From positions 1 through 64,000 of the forward strand of contig NZ_BAABCA010000001.1 in NCBI RefSeq assembly GCF_039538365.1: a DNA stretch of 64,000 nucleotides, written 5' to 3'. Every line of letters starts with the position of its first letter. Position 1 is the first letter of the stretch. A program made the translations under genes and the position numbers. Positions 1-10,800 of the stretch are shown piece after piece. The notes under the pieces are model-generated. The model did not search any database. It was given only the letters and a program-made list of their open reading frames with translations, and was not told where the DNA came from. The stretch is from Postechiella marina (lineage in GTDB: Bacteria; Bacteroidota; Bacteroidia; Flavobacteriales; Flavobacteriaceae).

Positions 1-198
1 TCAACATTTATTTGTTGAGGATTTTTTTTTGTTATATACTCAACTTAAAGTAAAACTTTATACTATTTATAATACGAAGGAAATGTTAATACAAACTTAT
101 CTATGGGGGCTACTGACTAATAATATATAAGCAAGCTTGTTTTTTTATTAAAAATGCGCATTTAGTTTTATGAGGAATAATAGTTCTAGTATTTATGT

Positions 199-1263
199 TT
201 AGAGCCATTTTTTTCTTTTAAAATAGTATAGCATTCCAAAGAAGATAAATATCATTACACCCCAGAGTATAAAATAAGCATATTTATGCTTTAATTCAGG
301 TATGTTTTCAAAATTCATACCGTATATACCTGCTATAAAGGTTAGAGGGATAAATATGGTAGCTATTATGGTTAGTACCTTCATAACTTCATTCATTTTA
401 TTACTTAGGTTGGTAAGGTGCATATCCATTAAACCCCATATCATTTCTCTATATATATCTACGTTTTCTGCTACTTGAATAGTATGGTCGTGTAGATCAC
501 TTAAATATAAATGTGTTTTTTCTTGTACTAATTTTTTGTCTACTTTGGTTAATTTACCGACTACTTCTCTTAAAGGAGAAACTGCTCTTCTTATTTTTAA
601 TACTTCTCTTTTAGAGTTTTGAATATCGAATACTAATTGATCATTATTTACTAAATTAAATAGGTTGTCTTCTATAGTTTCGGTTTTTTCACTAAGTATG
701 TCTACTAAAATAAAGTAATTATCTACTATGACATCTATTAAGGCATATAATAGGTAATCTGCTTTCATTTTTCTAACCAAACCTTTGGAAGTTCTTATAC
801 GCTCTCTAATAGTGTCAAAAACGTCTCCTTCTGTTTCTTGAAAAGAGAGTAGATAATCTTCTCCTAAAACGAAACTGATATGTTCTATTTTTAATTTATT
901 GTTATCATCGAAATGGAGCATTTTTAAAACTATAAAAGCATAGTTTTCGTATTCTTCTAATTTAGGACGTTGGTGTGTATTAACTATATCTTCTATTAGT
1001 AAGGGGTGCAATTCAAAATGTGTACCCAGTTCTTTAATGGATTCAACATTGTTTAAACCATTAACATTTATCCATGTTATGTTTTCTTTATTTTCATATA
1101 AGAATACATTTTTTACATTTTCTGCTCTTTCTTCTACTACCGTGTTTAAGTTATAGTCGAAAATCTCAACATTTAAGTCTTTGTTTTGTTTTTTTCCCAT
1201 ATAAACAGGAGAGCCAGGAGCTAATCCTGTATTCTTTCTTTGTGTTGATTTGTTGATTTTCAT
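199..1263 (-). CDS. corA: CorA-family magnesium/cobalt transporter
   Basis: CorA channels carry Mg2+ (also Co2+ and Ni2+) across the inner membrane as pentamers. The 354-residue length fits the family. The large N-terminal cytoplasmic part is followed by two C-terminal membrane segments. The signature YGMNF has its Gly-Met-Asn at residues 315-317, at the end of the first membrane helix, and the protein ends in a basic tail (KRKKWL), as is usual. The N-terminal stretch has the CorA-typical phrase HQRPKLEEYENYAFIVLK. The gene is transcribed alone on the minus strand. A terminator-like hairpin separates it from the polysaccharide locus, so it is probably not part of that locus. The product family is clear; the exact ion preference cannot be read from sequence. 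Confidence 0.95.
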   Translation of the reverse strand: MKINKSTQRKNTGLAPGSPVYMGKKQNKDLNVEIFDYNLNTVVEERAENVKNVFLYENKENITWINVNGLNNVESIKELGTHFELHPLLIEDIVNTHQRPKLEEYENYAFIVLKMLHFDDNNKLKIEHISFVLGEDYLLSFQETEGDVFDTIRERIRTSKGLVRKMKADYLLYALIDVIVDNYFILVDILSEKTETIEDNLFNLVNNDQLVFDIQNSKREVLKIRRAVSPLREVVGKLTKVDKKLVQEKTHLYLSDLHDHTIQVAENVDIYREMIWGLMDMHLTNLSNKMNEVMKVLTIIATIFIPLTFIAGIYGMNFENIPELKHKYAYFILWGVMIFIFFGMLYYFKRKKWL

Positions 1264-1395
1264 TCTAATTAAACCGTATTTAGAGTTATTTTATTCTATT
1301 AGATGTATTATATAGAGAGGCAATAGAATAGAAGTTAAAGACAATGTACAAAATAGTATGATAATATGTAATAGGCTTTTTTATTATTCATTTTT

Positions 1396-1438
1396 AAATA
1401 GAAAAACTCTGTAATTACATTACAGAGTTTTTCTATTT
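1396..1438 (-). terminator. Terminator hairpin at the end of the left PUL arm
   Basis: This is a perfect 19-bp inverted repeat (arms 1396-1414 and 1420-1438) with a 5-base loop. It lies 28 bases beyond the stop codon of the Fn3 lipoprotein gene. The arm ends are A/T-rich, so it could work in both directions, but only the minus-strand operon ends here. Confidence 0.8.
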
Positions 1439-1465
1439 AAAATATGCTAATGATTATATTATAAT

Positions 1466-2191
1466 TTATATTTCTGTTCTAAATTCGAATACTGGAGATT
1501 TAGATGTGTTTCCTGCTTCGTCTTTTGTTACTATTATCCAGTAATAAACTGTATCGTTAGTTAATGATATATTATTTTCTGTATTAGTATTTGTGTTTTC
1601 CTTTTGTAATTCTGTTGGAGGATTGGTTGTGCCTAAGTAAATATCATAAGTTGCTATATCGTTATCTAAATCACTTCCCAGCCATTCTAGATTAACAGGA
1701 TTGCTTGTTATACTTCCCATTTTTGGTGAAATTATTGAAGCAGGAAATGGAGCATAGTTTTCTTCTGCTTCGCCTGCGTTAAACAAATTCCAAGTTTCAC
1801 TGGTTGCTACTTTTGTAGTTTTGTTTGATTTAGATATAACATGCCAAGAATAGGGCACACCTCTTAATAGTGTAAATGAGGCCGAGTTACTAGATGTTGT
1901 TTTTTCTTGAATAGTATCTGTATTTAAATTTTTTATTATAATGGTGTAGTTATTTGTATTGCTAGACTTATTCCATTGGAATGCTACAGTGCTTTCTGTT
2001 TTAGATAAAATATTACCTTGATTACATTCTTCGTTTTTAAGTGGAGTTACTAGTGTAGCAGCTTCTGGAGGTAGAATTTTATCATCACCACCATTATTGC
2101 TATTAGAATCGTCGTTACTACTGCTACCGCAACTAACTATAAATATTAGGGTTAATACTAGTGCAGTTCTTTTTATATGTCGAAGTATCAT
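1466..2191 (-). CDS. Lipoprotein with two fibronectin type III-like domains
   Basis: This is a predicted surface or periplasmic lipoprotein of 241 residues. The signal peptide ends in a lipobox (FIVSC, lipidated Cys21). A low-complexity Ser/Asn/Asp linker follows, typical of surface-exposed Bacteroidota lipoproteins. Two beta-sandwich repeats follow, at about residues 45-140 and 148-241. Each has the Fn3-like pattern of a Trp in strand B (FQWNKS, LEWLGSD) and a YYW/YSW pattern near the end. Such modules usually space or bind glycans at the surface. The start codon overlaps the stop codon of the upstream beta-helix gene by 4 bases, so the two are translationally coupled and the lipoprotein probably works with that enzyme. 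No catalytic residues are visible, and the binding role is inferred. Confidence 0.75.
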   Translation of the reverse strand: MILRHIKRTALVLTLIFIVSCGSSSNDDSNSNNGGDDKILPPEAATLVTPLKNEECNQGNILSKTESTVAFQWNKSSNTNNYTIIIKNLNTDTIQEKTTSSNSASFTLLRGVPYSWHVISKSNKTTKVATSETWNLFNAGEAEENYAPFPASIISPKMGSITSNPVNLEWLGSDLDNDIATYDIYLGTTNPPTELQKENTNTNTENNISLTNDTVYYWIIVTKDEAGNTSKSPVFEFRTEI

Positions 2192-4932
2192 TGTTTAATA
2201 ATTTTAGATTGAAAATTAATTTTTTGAGATTTTAATTGAATAAAATAAAGGCCTGGTTTAAGTGTTTCTAAATTTAAGTTAAATTGTTTATTCTTTATAA
2301 ACTTATTTTGTTGCATATAAACTTGTCCTGTAGAGGATATAATTTTGTAATTAACAGTATGGTTTACATTATTAAGAAAATTAAGACTTAATATTGTTTT
2401 GACTGTGTTTGGAAACAAAGTAATGTTATTATCTAAATTAATATTTTCTGAATATTTTCCTTGACATTCTTTAGCGGTTTTTACTTCTATTTTATTATTT
2501 CCGTCTTTTAAATTAAGGGTTAATATATTTTTAGTTGTTACTATATTGCTACCATTAAGAGTAACATTATATGTATCGCTTCCATTTAATGTTAAACTTA
2601 CTTGCTTGTTTTTTGAGTTTATTTTACTTGTAACAATAAGTTTTTCTGGTTGGTATATTATAATATTAAAACATTGCTTGTAGTCTAAGTTGGCACTAGT
2701 TGTTATGCATAATGTATAAGAACCTGCTTCTAAATTTGTAAAAGATGTATTGGATGTAAAACTTTTTTCTATATTTAATTCTTCAATTTTGGCAGAAAAA
2801 TTTAAGGTTGTATTGTTAGATGTAATTGTAATAGAACCATTATTACTACTTATACATGTTTCACTTTTTGTTAATATTTTAAAATTATCTGATGCTATTT
2901 CGAATATAGGGCACCCATCTGTATTTACAGATGTTTTTAAAGGGGTATCTGGACAAAGATCAATATCGTTTGTAACACCATCTTTATCATCATCATTTGG
3001 TAGAAAATCTATACAATCTTCACCAGGTAGTCCATAACAGCCATTACCGGTAGGACTATAAATGGGATCCCAAGTTATTCCTGCAACCCAATTATCTGCT
3101 CCATATTCGTATGCTCCAATATCTGGAGACGTACCTATATAGCCATCTGTTATACCCGTTATAATACGACCTTGGTTTATAGGGCTTGATTCTGGTTTTA
3201 GAGTAAATTTTCCGTTGTTAGCATCAGTAAATACATTTGCTGTAACTACTAAATTATTTTGTTTGTCAGATTGAGGTTCCCAATCTCCATTGTTTGATAG
3301 GTTATTCCAAACTTTTACATTAGAAAAAGATGTTCCGTCTTTATGCCAAGCTCCCATAACCTGCGATCCATTCCAAAGTGTGTTGTTATAAATTTCTATA
3401 TCTTTTCCATTCCAATTAATTTGAATATTGGTCCATTCTGTGTTCCAAACCACATTGTGATGAACCTTAAAGCCTGCAGCATCATTATCTAAATAAATGG
3501 CAGTGGCTTTAGATTTAGATCCGTTAGACTGGGTGTCGTGAAACCAATTATGATGAATTTCTGTTGTATACTGGGCACCAACGGTATAAAATAGCCCACA
3601 ATCATCTGCTAATAAATTGCTTTTAGATACATCATTATAAGCTATTTCATTGTTAGTTCCATAATATTGAATGCAATCTCGTCCTCCATTAAAAATAGTA
3701 TTGTTTTTAATAAGGCTATTATTTATACCTCTAGCTACTAGAGGTGCATCATAATTGGATAAAAAATCGAAATCGTGAATATAATTATCTATAATTTGGA
3801 TATTATTGCCTCTTGCTTGTATTCCTGCGGATGTATTAAATGCTATTTCGCATTTTTCGATGGTATTATTAGAGCCTTGTATATTAATACTAGCTTTTCC
3901 TGCTCTTGAAGAGTTAGAGACTCCTATGGTGTAATTGCCATAAAAAGAGGAAACAGCATATAGTACATTGTTAGTGGTTTTATTATTTCCGTTAGCTTGC
4001 CATGTAGAGCTATCTTCCATATTTATCGCACCTCCAAATACAGCAATATTTCTAATTTCAATATAGCTTTTGTTTTTTAAATTAATGGTTTCAATTCGTT
4101 TTCTCATTTTTACTTCGCCATCAGTAGGAGGAGTACCTCCTTGAAGTTGAATGAATAACTCTTTAGATGATTCATCAAAATACCATTCATTTTTATAGTC
4201 TAAAGCTTCTTTAACACCTTCGAGGTAAAAATCTCCGAGATCTTTAGGTGCATGAAATGTTCTTACCCAACTTTCGTTAGTACCAAATTCTAAATCAAAA
4301 TTTACACGTCCGCTAGAACTACTTGTAATTCTTTTTTTCCATGCAGTCCAACCAGAACCTGCTTTGTCTCCGTAAAAGAAAATAGCACCACCAGTCCAGT
4401 TTATTGCTGGAATAGTGTTTTCTGTTAAATATGCATTATTTATAATTTCTCCACTACTGCCTCCAGTATTTCTAATTGTTGCTATATCGAAAGGGTTGTT
4501 ATTTGTTTTGTTGGGCCACCTAGCTAAATCGCAAGCTGTTTGGTTTACCATAACGAAATTTTGATCTCCAAGACTATTAAAAGTAATTTTTGTTTTGTAA
4601 ATAGATCCTGAATCTTGTGTCCAACCAGAAAGCGATTGCATAGCAGAAATAATTACTTTTTCTCCAGGATAGGATTGATATATAATAGGATTTCCTGCAG
4701 TTCCGGAGTTTTTAGGGGATAGTGTTTCTTCGTAGGTGCCTTCTCTTATGTAAACAATGTCTCCAGGGAGAGCTATTGAAGCTGCTTTTGATAGAGTTAG
4801 ATATGGACTTTCTATGGTTCCAGAATTAGAGTCGTTTCCGTTTTTAGCAACATAAATATCTTTAGCAAAGGTGTTTAGTGTTAATAGTATAATGGCAATA
4901 GTAATTAACTTTTTGTAGATGTTTACTATCAT
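2188..4932 (-). CDS. T9SS-secreted right-handed parallel beta-helix protein, probable carbohydrate-active enzyme
   Basis: This 914-residue exported protein is probably a glycoside hydrolase or polysaccharide lyase. After a signal peptide (cleavage near NTFA-KD) it opens with the phrase YVAKNGNDSNSGT, common at the start of parallel beta-helix enzymes. Coils rich in Asn-ladder repeats (NNTIENC-, NNIQIIDN-, NNSLIKNN-like) run to about residue 620. An inserted strand (EWYFDESSKELFI, near residue 250) resembles that of beta-helix glycosidases such as GH141 and GH120. A thrombospondin type 3 calcium-binding repeat (DDDKDGVTND...CPDT) follows near 650, then a beta-sandwich, and a C-terminal T9SS type A sorting domain (PGLYFIQLKS near the end). 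It lies between the fucosidase and the Fn3 lipoprotein on one strand. The family assignment is an inference; no catalytic residues were identified. Confidence 0.75.
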   Translation of the reverse strand: MIVNIYKKLITIAIILLTLNTFAKDIYVAKNGNDSNSGTIESPYLTLSKAASIALPGDIVYIREGTYEETLSPKNSGTAGNPIIYQSYPGEKVIISAMQSLSGWTQDSGSIYKTKITFNSLGDQNFVMVNQTACDLARWPNKTNNNPFDIATIRNTGGSSGEIINNAYLTENTIPAINWTGGAIFFYGDKAGSGWTAWKKRITSSSSGRVNFDLEFGTNESWVRTFHAPKDLGDFYLEGVKEALDYKNEWYFDESSKELFIQLQGGTPPTDGEVKMRKRIETINLKNKSYIEIRNIAVFGGAINMEDSSTWQANGNNKTTNNVLYAVSSFYGNYTIGVSNSSRAGKASINIQGSNNTIEKCEIAFNTSAGIQARGNNIQIIDNYIHDFDFLSNYDAPLVARGINNSLIKNNTIFNGGRDCIQYYGTNNEIAYNDVSKSNLLADDCGLFYTVGAQYTTEIHHNWFHDTQSNGSKSKATAIYLDNDAAGFKVHHNVVWNTEWTNIQINWNGKDIEIYNNTLWNGSQVMGAWHKDGTSFSNVKVWNNLSNNGDWEPQSDKQNNLVVTANVFTDANNGKFTLKPESSPINQGRIITGITDGYIGTSPDIGAYEYGADNWVAGITWDPIYSPTGNGCYGLPGEDCIDFLPNDDDKDGVTNDIDLCPDTPLKTSVNTDGCPIFEIASDNFKILTKSETCISSNNGSITITSNNTTLNFSAKIEELNIEKSFTSNTSFTNLEAGSYTLCITTSANLDYKQCFNIIIYQPEKLIVTSKINSKNKQVSLTLNGSDTYNVTLNGSNIVTTKNILTLNLKDGNNKIEVKTAKECQGKYSENINLDNNITLFPNTVKTILSLNFLNNVNHTVNYKIISSTGQVYMQQNKFIKNKQFNLNLETLKPGLYFIQLKSQKINFQSKIIKQ

Positions 4933-4982
4933 TTGTATAGTTGTTTAGTTAGTTTTATTTGTTACTAAAAAGTATGTATAGA

Positions 4983-6536
4983 TTATTTTTTTAGTTTGAT
5001 AGCTATGGTATATATATGATTATTAGTACTTTTTATGTGTTTTTGGATTTCTAAACCATGATTAGTTTGTTGCCATTTTATATTATTAGAATTTCCTAAA
5101 ATATTAATGTCTTCAATAGATAAATAGGTTAGATACTCTGAATTTTTAGCTAAAGAGGTTATATTAATTTTACCATTAGTAGGCCAACTTAAAACAATAG
5201 CGTAAAGTATGTTTCCTTTTTTTGTAAAACGAATATCTTTTGAAGAAAATAGGTTTGAGTTGTTTTTAGAATAATAAACTTCATTTATTTTGGTTGGTCC
5301 TTCTCCGTAAATTTTCCAAGTTGTAGTATTGTAAATAGCTTCTCCATTTATTTTTAGCCAATTACCAACTTTAAGCAAAATATCTTTTTGATTATTTGGT
5401 ATGGTTCCATCAGATTTTGGTGATACATTTAAAATAAAACTTCCGTTTTTACTAACAATATCAGCTAAATTTGCTATAATTTTATTAGTTGTTTTATGTA
5501 TTGAATTACTAGTATTACTGCAGGAGGTTTTCGAAATTGAAACATTGTTTTGCTTTTGTAATTCTTTAAGAGTTGATAATTTATCGCATTCAAGGTTATA
5601 AATAATTGTTTTCTCAGGAAATGAGTTATTATTTTTATCTTGTAAAACAACTTCTTTACCCCATTTTACACCTTTATTATAGTAATAAGATGCTAGTTTT
5701 GGGCGTATGTTTTCAAAATTAGGTGAATTATTATAATAATCTATCCAAAATATATCTGGTTGGTAGTTATCTATAAGATCTATAGTTCTATTCCACCACC
5801 TTTTTTTAAATTCGTTAGATACTGGTTGATTTAAATCTTTACCCTTAGCAGAATACAAATCGGCATAATCTGGGTTTGTAGTGTCAAAATGATCTTTTTT
5901 ATTATAAACAGACCAATTAAAAGCAAATTGAGAAGAAGCTCCCATTATAAGTCCTTTATTTCTTCCTGCACGAAATAACTCTCCTAATATATCTCGTTTT
6001 GGACCCATGTCGTATGCATTCCAACGGGTGGTATTAGACTTATACATAGCAAATCCGTCGTGATGATCTGCAACAGGTATAACATATTTGGCTCCTGATT
6101 TTTTAAATAATTCTATCCAATTGTGTGCATCAAACTTTTCGCCTTTAAATAACGGAATAAAGTCTTTATACCCAAAATCTTTTTGATTACCCCAATTGGC
6201 TTTATGATGTATGAAAACATGAGAAGGTATATTTTTTTTTGAGCTTATTGGATAATTGAAATTGGTACTGTCTATATACATTAGCCTAGGGTAACTTTCG
6301 GCTTCGAATGCAGGAACTGTATATGCTCCCCAATTAACGAAAATTCCAAATTTAGCATTAGTAAACCATTTTGGTGTTTTGTAGTTGGCTTTAATAGAAT
6401 CCCAATTTTCTTTATAGATGTTTTTTTCAATAGGATTAGTGTTTGCTTTTTTTTGGCATGAGAAACATAGTGTAATAGCAAGACATAGAGTAAAGACTAG
6501 AGCTCTATATATTGAATTAACTATTGGTAATCTCAT
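4983..6536 (-). CDS. GH29-type alpha-L-fucosidase lipoprotein
   Basis: The predicted role is release of terminal alpha-linked L-fucose from oligosaccharides by the retaining mechanism of family GH29. The 517-residue protein has a type II signal peptide with lipobox LCFSC (Cys27), so it is membrane-anchored. GH29 landmarks appear in order: KFGIFVNWGAYTVPAF (the family usually has KFGIFIHWG-YSVPA), GAKYVIPVADHHDGFAMY, and PDIFWIDYYN, whose Asp266 sits where the catalytic nucleophile is expected. The C-terminal part is a beta-sandwich. The usual His of the FIHWG motif is Asn here (FVNWG), a departure that may affect substrate specificity. It lies in a minus-strand run with the beta-helix enzyme 50 bases downstream. 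The acid/base residue could not be assigned with confidence. Confidence 0.88.
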   Translation of the reverse strand: MRLPIVNSIYRALVFTLCLAITLCFSCQKKANTNPIEKNIYKENWDSIKANYKTPKWFTNAKFGIFVNWGAYTVPAFEAESYPRLMYIDSTNFNYPISSKKNIPSHVFIHHKANWGNQKDFGYKDFIPLFKGEKFDAHNWIELFKKSGAKYVIPVADHHDGFAMYKSNTTRWNAYDMGPKRDILGELFRAGRNKGLIMGASSQFAFNWSVYNKKDHFDTTNPDYADLYSAKGKDLNQPVSNEFKKRWWNRTIDLIDNYQPDIFWIDYYNNSPNFENIRPKLASYYYNKGVKWGKEVVLQDKNNNSFPEKTIIYNLECDKLSTLKELQKQNNVSISKTSCSNTSNSIHKTTNKIIANLADIVSKNGSFILNVSPKSDGTIPNNQKDILLKVGNWLKINGEAIYNTTTWKIYGEGPTKINEVYYSKNNSNLFSSKDIRFTKKGNILYAIVLSWPTNGKINITSLAKNSEYLTYLSIEDINILGNSNNIKWQQTNHGLEIQKHIKSTNNHIYTIAIKLKK

Positions 6537-6567
6537 AAATTAACGTGTTATTTATTAGATATAATAT

Positions 6568-6599
6568 TTATTCGGTGTTGTATTTCAAACACCGAATAA
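6568..6599 (-). terminator. Hairpin between the T9SS protein and fucosidase genes
   Basis: A 12-bp perfect inverted repeat (GGTGTT/AACACC core) lies 8 bases past the stop codon of the 383-residue gene. On the minus strand it is followed by A/T-rich sequence without a clean T run. It may be a weak terminator or an mRNA-stabilising stem inside a longer transcript. Confidence 0.5.
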
Positions 6600-6606
6600 G
6601 TATTAT

Positions 6607-7758
6607 TTAATTTTTAATAATTTTACGTGTAATACCAGTATCTGTTTTTAAAAAGTATAACCCTTTTTTTAAGCTTGATATGTTAATAGAATTTTGAGCT
6701 TTTAGTTTTAATACCTCTTGTCCTAACGCATTGCTAATAGTAAATGTTTTAACATTGTTAATATTGCTAAGGTTTAAAATGTTTTTAACCGGGTTTGGGT
6801 ACATACTAAGCGTATTAGCTTTTATATTTTTAACAGATAGAGCTGGACTTACAGTAAAGTTGTTTTGAGCGGGTAGAGATGCTGGAGCAAAATTTGTATC
6901 ATCGCCCGCAATAGGTCTAAACTGAAAGGTGTAAATAGGAGCAGGTGTATCTTGATGGCTAATGTAGTTATTACCTTGATCTCCTGCATTAGGATCCCAA
7001 TTGGCTCCTAAATCAGAGCTAGGTCTCATTGTACCGTTATTTTTGGCACTGTTAGGAATATTAATTGTTATTGTAGTAGTCATGTCGGTTCCAGGATCTA
7101 GTTCAGTTGGGTTACTAAAAAGACCATACCAAATATCACTAAATAAATTTACATCATTAACTGTTCCATCAGTTATCGTCCAAAGAGTAAACTTGATGCC
7201 ATTAGGAGCAATTGGCATATCTGAAGAATATATTATATCTATATCCATTGTAGCACTAGAAGGGTAGGTTACAGAAGCTGGATTCCAATCCCAAGAATCA
7301 CCTAATGGAGCAGATTCTATTGTAATAGCAACATCATTACCTGTTACATAGCTGGCCCATTGGTTGGCAGAGTTTTGGTAACCAACCCTCATAAAATAAG
7401 CTTCATTTGCAGGTAAATCGGCAGAGGCCATTAAATCTGTTGGAATAACCCAATCTATGCTAGAAGTACCAGTGTGCGTGTTTGCGACAGTTAAGTCATT
7501 TTTACCTTTTTTCCAAGTCCATTTTGATGTGTCTGAATTCCAAATTTGAATAGAGTATTGTAAGTTTGCTGAGTTTGTACCACCTACAGTGTGATCTAAA
7601 CCAGCACCGTCATCACCAGCATCAAAGCTAGCAGATAAAGGATAGGATTCTCCCATTGTTACCGTACTAGGAGGTTGTGTTACCCATGTTTTTGTAGGGC
7701 TAGTTTGCGCAAACATAAAAGTACTTGTGAGTAATGCAAAAAATAATTTTTGAATCAT
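6607..7758 (-). CDS. T9SS-exported beta-sandwich protein of unknown function
   Basis: I do not recognise the family of this 383-residue exported protein. The signal peptide ends near MFAQ-TS. The mature part appears to be two Ig/Fn3-like beta-sandwiches (about residues 20-150 and 155-300). They are rich in Trp, Asp and Thr and include the phrases WKKGKND and SWDWNPASVTY. The C-terminal 70 residues are a T9SS type A sorting domain (MYPNPVKNILNLS, KKGLYFLKTD, basic end RKIIKN). The protein is therefore expected on the cell surface or released. It lies between the haloperoxidase-like fusion and the fucosidase. A glycan-binding or adhesive role is the simplest guess, with no direct evidence. Confidence 0.65.
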   Translation of the reverse strand: MIQKLFFALLTSTFMFAQTSPTKTWVTQPPSTVTMGESYPLSASFDAGDDGAGLDHTVGGTNSANLQYSIQIWNSDTSKWTWKKGKNDLTVANTHTGTSSIDWVIPTDLMASADLPANEAYFMRVGYQNSANQWASYVTGNDVAITIESAPLGDSWDWNPASVTYPSSATMDIDIIYSSDMPIAPNGIKFTLWTITDGTVNDVNLFSDIWYGLFSNPTELDPGTDMTTTITINIPNSAKNNGTMRPSSDLGANWDPNAGDQGNNYISHQDTPAPIYTFQFRPIAGDDTNFAPASLPAQNNFTVSPALSVKNIKANTLSMYPNPVKNILNLSNINNVKTFTISNALGQEVLKLKAQNSINISSLKKGLYFLKTDTGITRKIIKN

Positions 7759-7891
7759 AATATTTGGTATTAATTAGTTTTAGTTATAACTCAAAGTTAA
7801 ATTTATAATGAGCAGTAAAGGGCTAGATTTGTCCAGAATACTATGATAAATGTGTTTTGAATTGCTCCAAACGTCAAATATTAAAGGATTT

Positions 7892-10800
7892 TTACTTTTT
7901 TACTATTAATTTTGTTTTATTGTTAATTTTTAAAATATAAACTCCTGTAGTTAAAGACTTAGAAAGGTTAAGTTGAGTTGTTTTTGTAGTTTCGTTATAC
8001 GTTTTTCTTTCAAAATTTAAAAAGCTTCCTTTTAAATCTATAAGTTGAAATATATCATTTTCAGATGTGTTTGTAATATTAATGAAATTACTATTTAAAG
8101 GATTAGGATATACTTTTTGAAAAGAGCTATCTTGGTTAGGTATTGTTGTTTTTCCATCAAAATATTTTACACCAAAATTGTAAGCGTTTATGCCAATTTG
8201 TTCTCCAATTATTCTTCCTGGAATATCGTCTGCAGGAGGGTGTATGCCTCCCCAAATTCTAGATAAACTACATTGGTCTGAGGCATCTCTGTATGTTGCC
8301 CATTGCAGTTTTACATCTACACTTGGTCCTTCTTCAAAAACTAAAAACTCATCTTTTTTTGCAATAAACTCGCCATATCCCCCAGGGAAAAACTCATCTC
8401 CAGTTAACAAAGTCATTACTTCTGCAGCAGCTCTAGAGTAGGTAGAGTGCCCAGAAACGTATCCTGCAAATGGAGGAGTAACAAAGCTTGGGCGTTGGTA
8501 AGGCCACCAGTTTTCTGCTAAAATCCAGCCAACACCAGCGTTATCTGTTTTAGTATTTTGAATGTATTTATGCCCTCGCCAAGTGTATAATTTTATTTTG
8601 CCAAGGTGTTCTTTATTTGCCCCTTCAAGTGCATCGCCAGGATTTACGGTTTCTATGTAGCCTTCTTTTAATGGTATACCAGCAATGTGGTAATTTTCTA
8701 ATTCAGCATTTGTACTTTGTCCTAATTTTGCCATGTATCGTATAGCAGATATTGGTCTTATATAATCGTACCAACCTTTAATGCCCCATGCGGTAATGGC
8801 AGCATCATGCATAGTACCTCCCATTAAAAAATAGGCTTTTACATCCCATTCTAAATTATTTAATATATCTCCTTTTCCATTTAGTTTTTTTACTAACAAA
8901 CTATGGTCGCTTACGTAATTTAAAAGAGTAAACCAATGTCCAGGCGGGGTTTCTGAATCTGGACCATCTGCCCAAAATTCTGCTAATACTCTTGTATAGT
9001 CTCCTCTTGGAACTAATTGCTCTTTATAAGGTGCATTTGTATACGGGTTTATATTGTGTCCTTTAGAAATATCTCCGCCATCTGTAGATTTATAAAAGTC
9101 GATAAAGTCGTCAAAATTTGTAGGAACTTCATTTAAGTTTATGTTCCCTATGGATTTTGGTGAAATATCCCAAATGATATTATCTGATGGATCTAGGTGA
9201 GACGACCATATAGAAACCATAGAAAACCCCCATTTGTAAGCATCGCTTGAAGCATTATTTTGAGACAGATTAAGCATTGGAGGCTCATTTGGATCATGAT
9301 ATACTATATATTCATTTCCATCTTTATTATAAATGTTCTTATTTTCATTAATTAAGGAAAATGGATGAACTGCACCCCATTCTGGACTTAAAAAATCTGG
9401 TGTGTTTTCAGATATTAAATTACCACTTTGATCTATGAACTGAAATAAACTTAATTGTTGCCATCGATTTGGGTTTATGTTTTTATTTATTCCAGGCAAA
9501 GCAGGTATTAGTGGTGTATTAGTAGGTGTGTAATGTTTGTTTTTATAGTGGTCGATTTCATTAGATTTATCTGTTTTACCGTATTCTAAAATAGTTTTTG
9601 CTATGTAGTTTCCTAAAGCAGCAGGGTTACCAGAGCTGTAATCTATTGATTTATAATCTGTAGGGTATCCTAAATCAGCCATTATAAAATCGAATGTGCT
9701 TTGCGATTCTAATTGTCCTGGAGAGTTTTTAAAACGGTGAGATAGTAACCTATAAGCAGCATAACTCATGGCTTTTTCTTTGGCTTTATCTATATTTTCT
9801 TCGGTAGCGAAACCGTTAAAATTATTACTGTACCCATGTACTTTATTACCTAATAGATATGTTCTTGCTTTACTATTAAAAATAGACCAAGCATCATACA
9901 GGGCTATACTTGTGTGAAATAAATTTCTTGCATGAACAGTAGGTCTTGCATAATCGTTGCGTATAGCATGTAATAGTGCCTCATTCCATATTCTAGCTAC
10001 CGAGCGTTTAGGAGATGTATTGGCTATGCTTAGGTTTACATCTGCATCTATTTTTTTTGTTGTACAGGTTAATCCGCTCTCAATTATGGATACTTGTCCT
10101 TTAGCTTCAAGATGCCATTGTACTTTAATTGTTTCTGTATTTTGGCCTTCTAATATTTCTCCTCCTGTAACGTACCATTGCACAGACGAATTTGTGTTTT
10201 TATTGTATGTGTATGTTTCAATATTAAGGTATCCAGATGTTGTATTCCCATTAATTACAGCTCCATCCATGTAGGTACAAGAGCCATCGTCTTCTACTGC
10301 ATTTGGATTATAGCTACAAGAATTAGGATCTGTACAACCTTTTATTTTTACTCCCTGAGTTGTATCTACAACCTCATAATTATTACCTTCTATTACTTTT
10401 ATTGTAGCATCTATTGGTAAATTATTATAGGTTTCAATTAGACCAGAAGGCCATTTTATTTTAATTTCTGAAATAGATGTTGCATTATCTAAGCCAAAAT
10501 GTAAAGGTTGAATACTTTGAGAAAGAAAACCTACGCCAGAAGCGTAACGGTGTAAACTTCCGTTGTTTGTTGTAATTGATACACTTGCACCAATAGCGTT
10601 TCGGTTTGATGTTGTACCTTCTAATATTACTTTAAACCAATGTGGGTTTTGTGTAGAATTTTCGTTAATAGTCGTGTTTTGATAAAAGTAAGATTCTTTA
10701 TTACTGTTTGATACAAACAAGTCTAAATCTCCATCGTTATCATAATCAAAAGGTGTTACTGCAAACCCCATGGTAATGGCGCCTAAGCCTACCTTACTGG

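Noticed and set aside
1..198. Possible regulatory or mobile element end at the left edge
   Set aside because: The sequence is A/T-rich with no inverted repeat, ORF or promoter that I could support.
1074..1256. Plus-strand ORF within corA
   Set aside because: It is entirely antisense to a clear CorA gene and its sequence has no recognisable motif.
9957..10420. Two overlapping plus-strand ORFs inside the haloperoxidase fusion gene
   Set aside because: Both are antisense to repeat-rich coding sequence, with no promoter box and Cys/Phe-rich random-looking translations.
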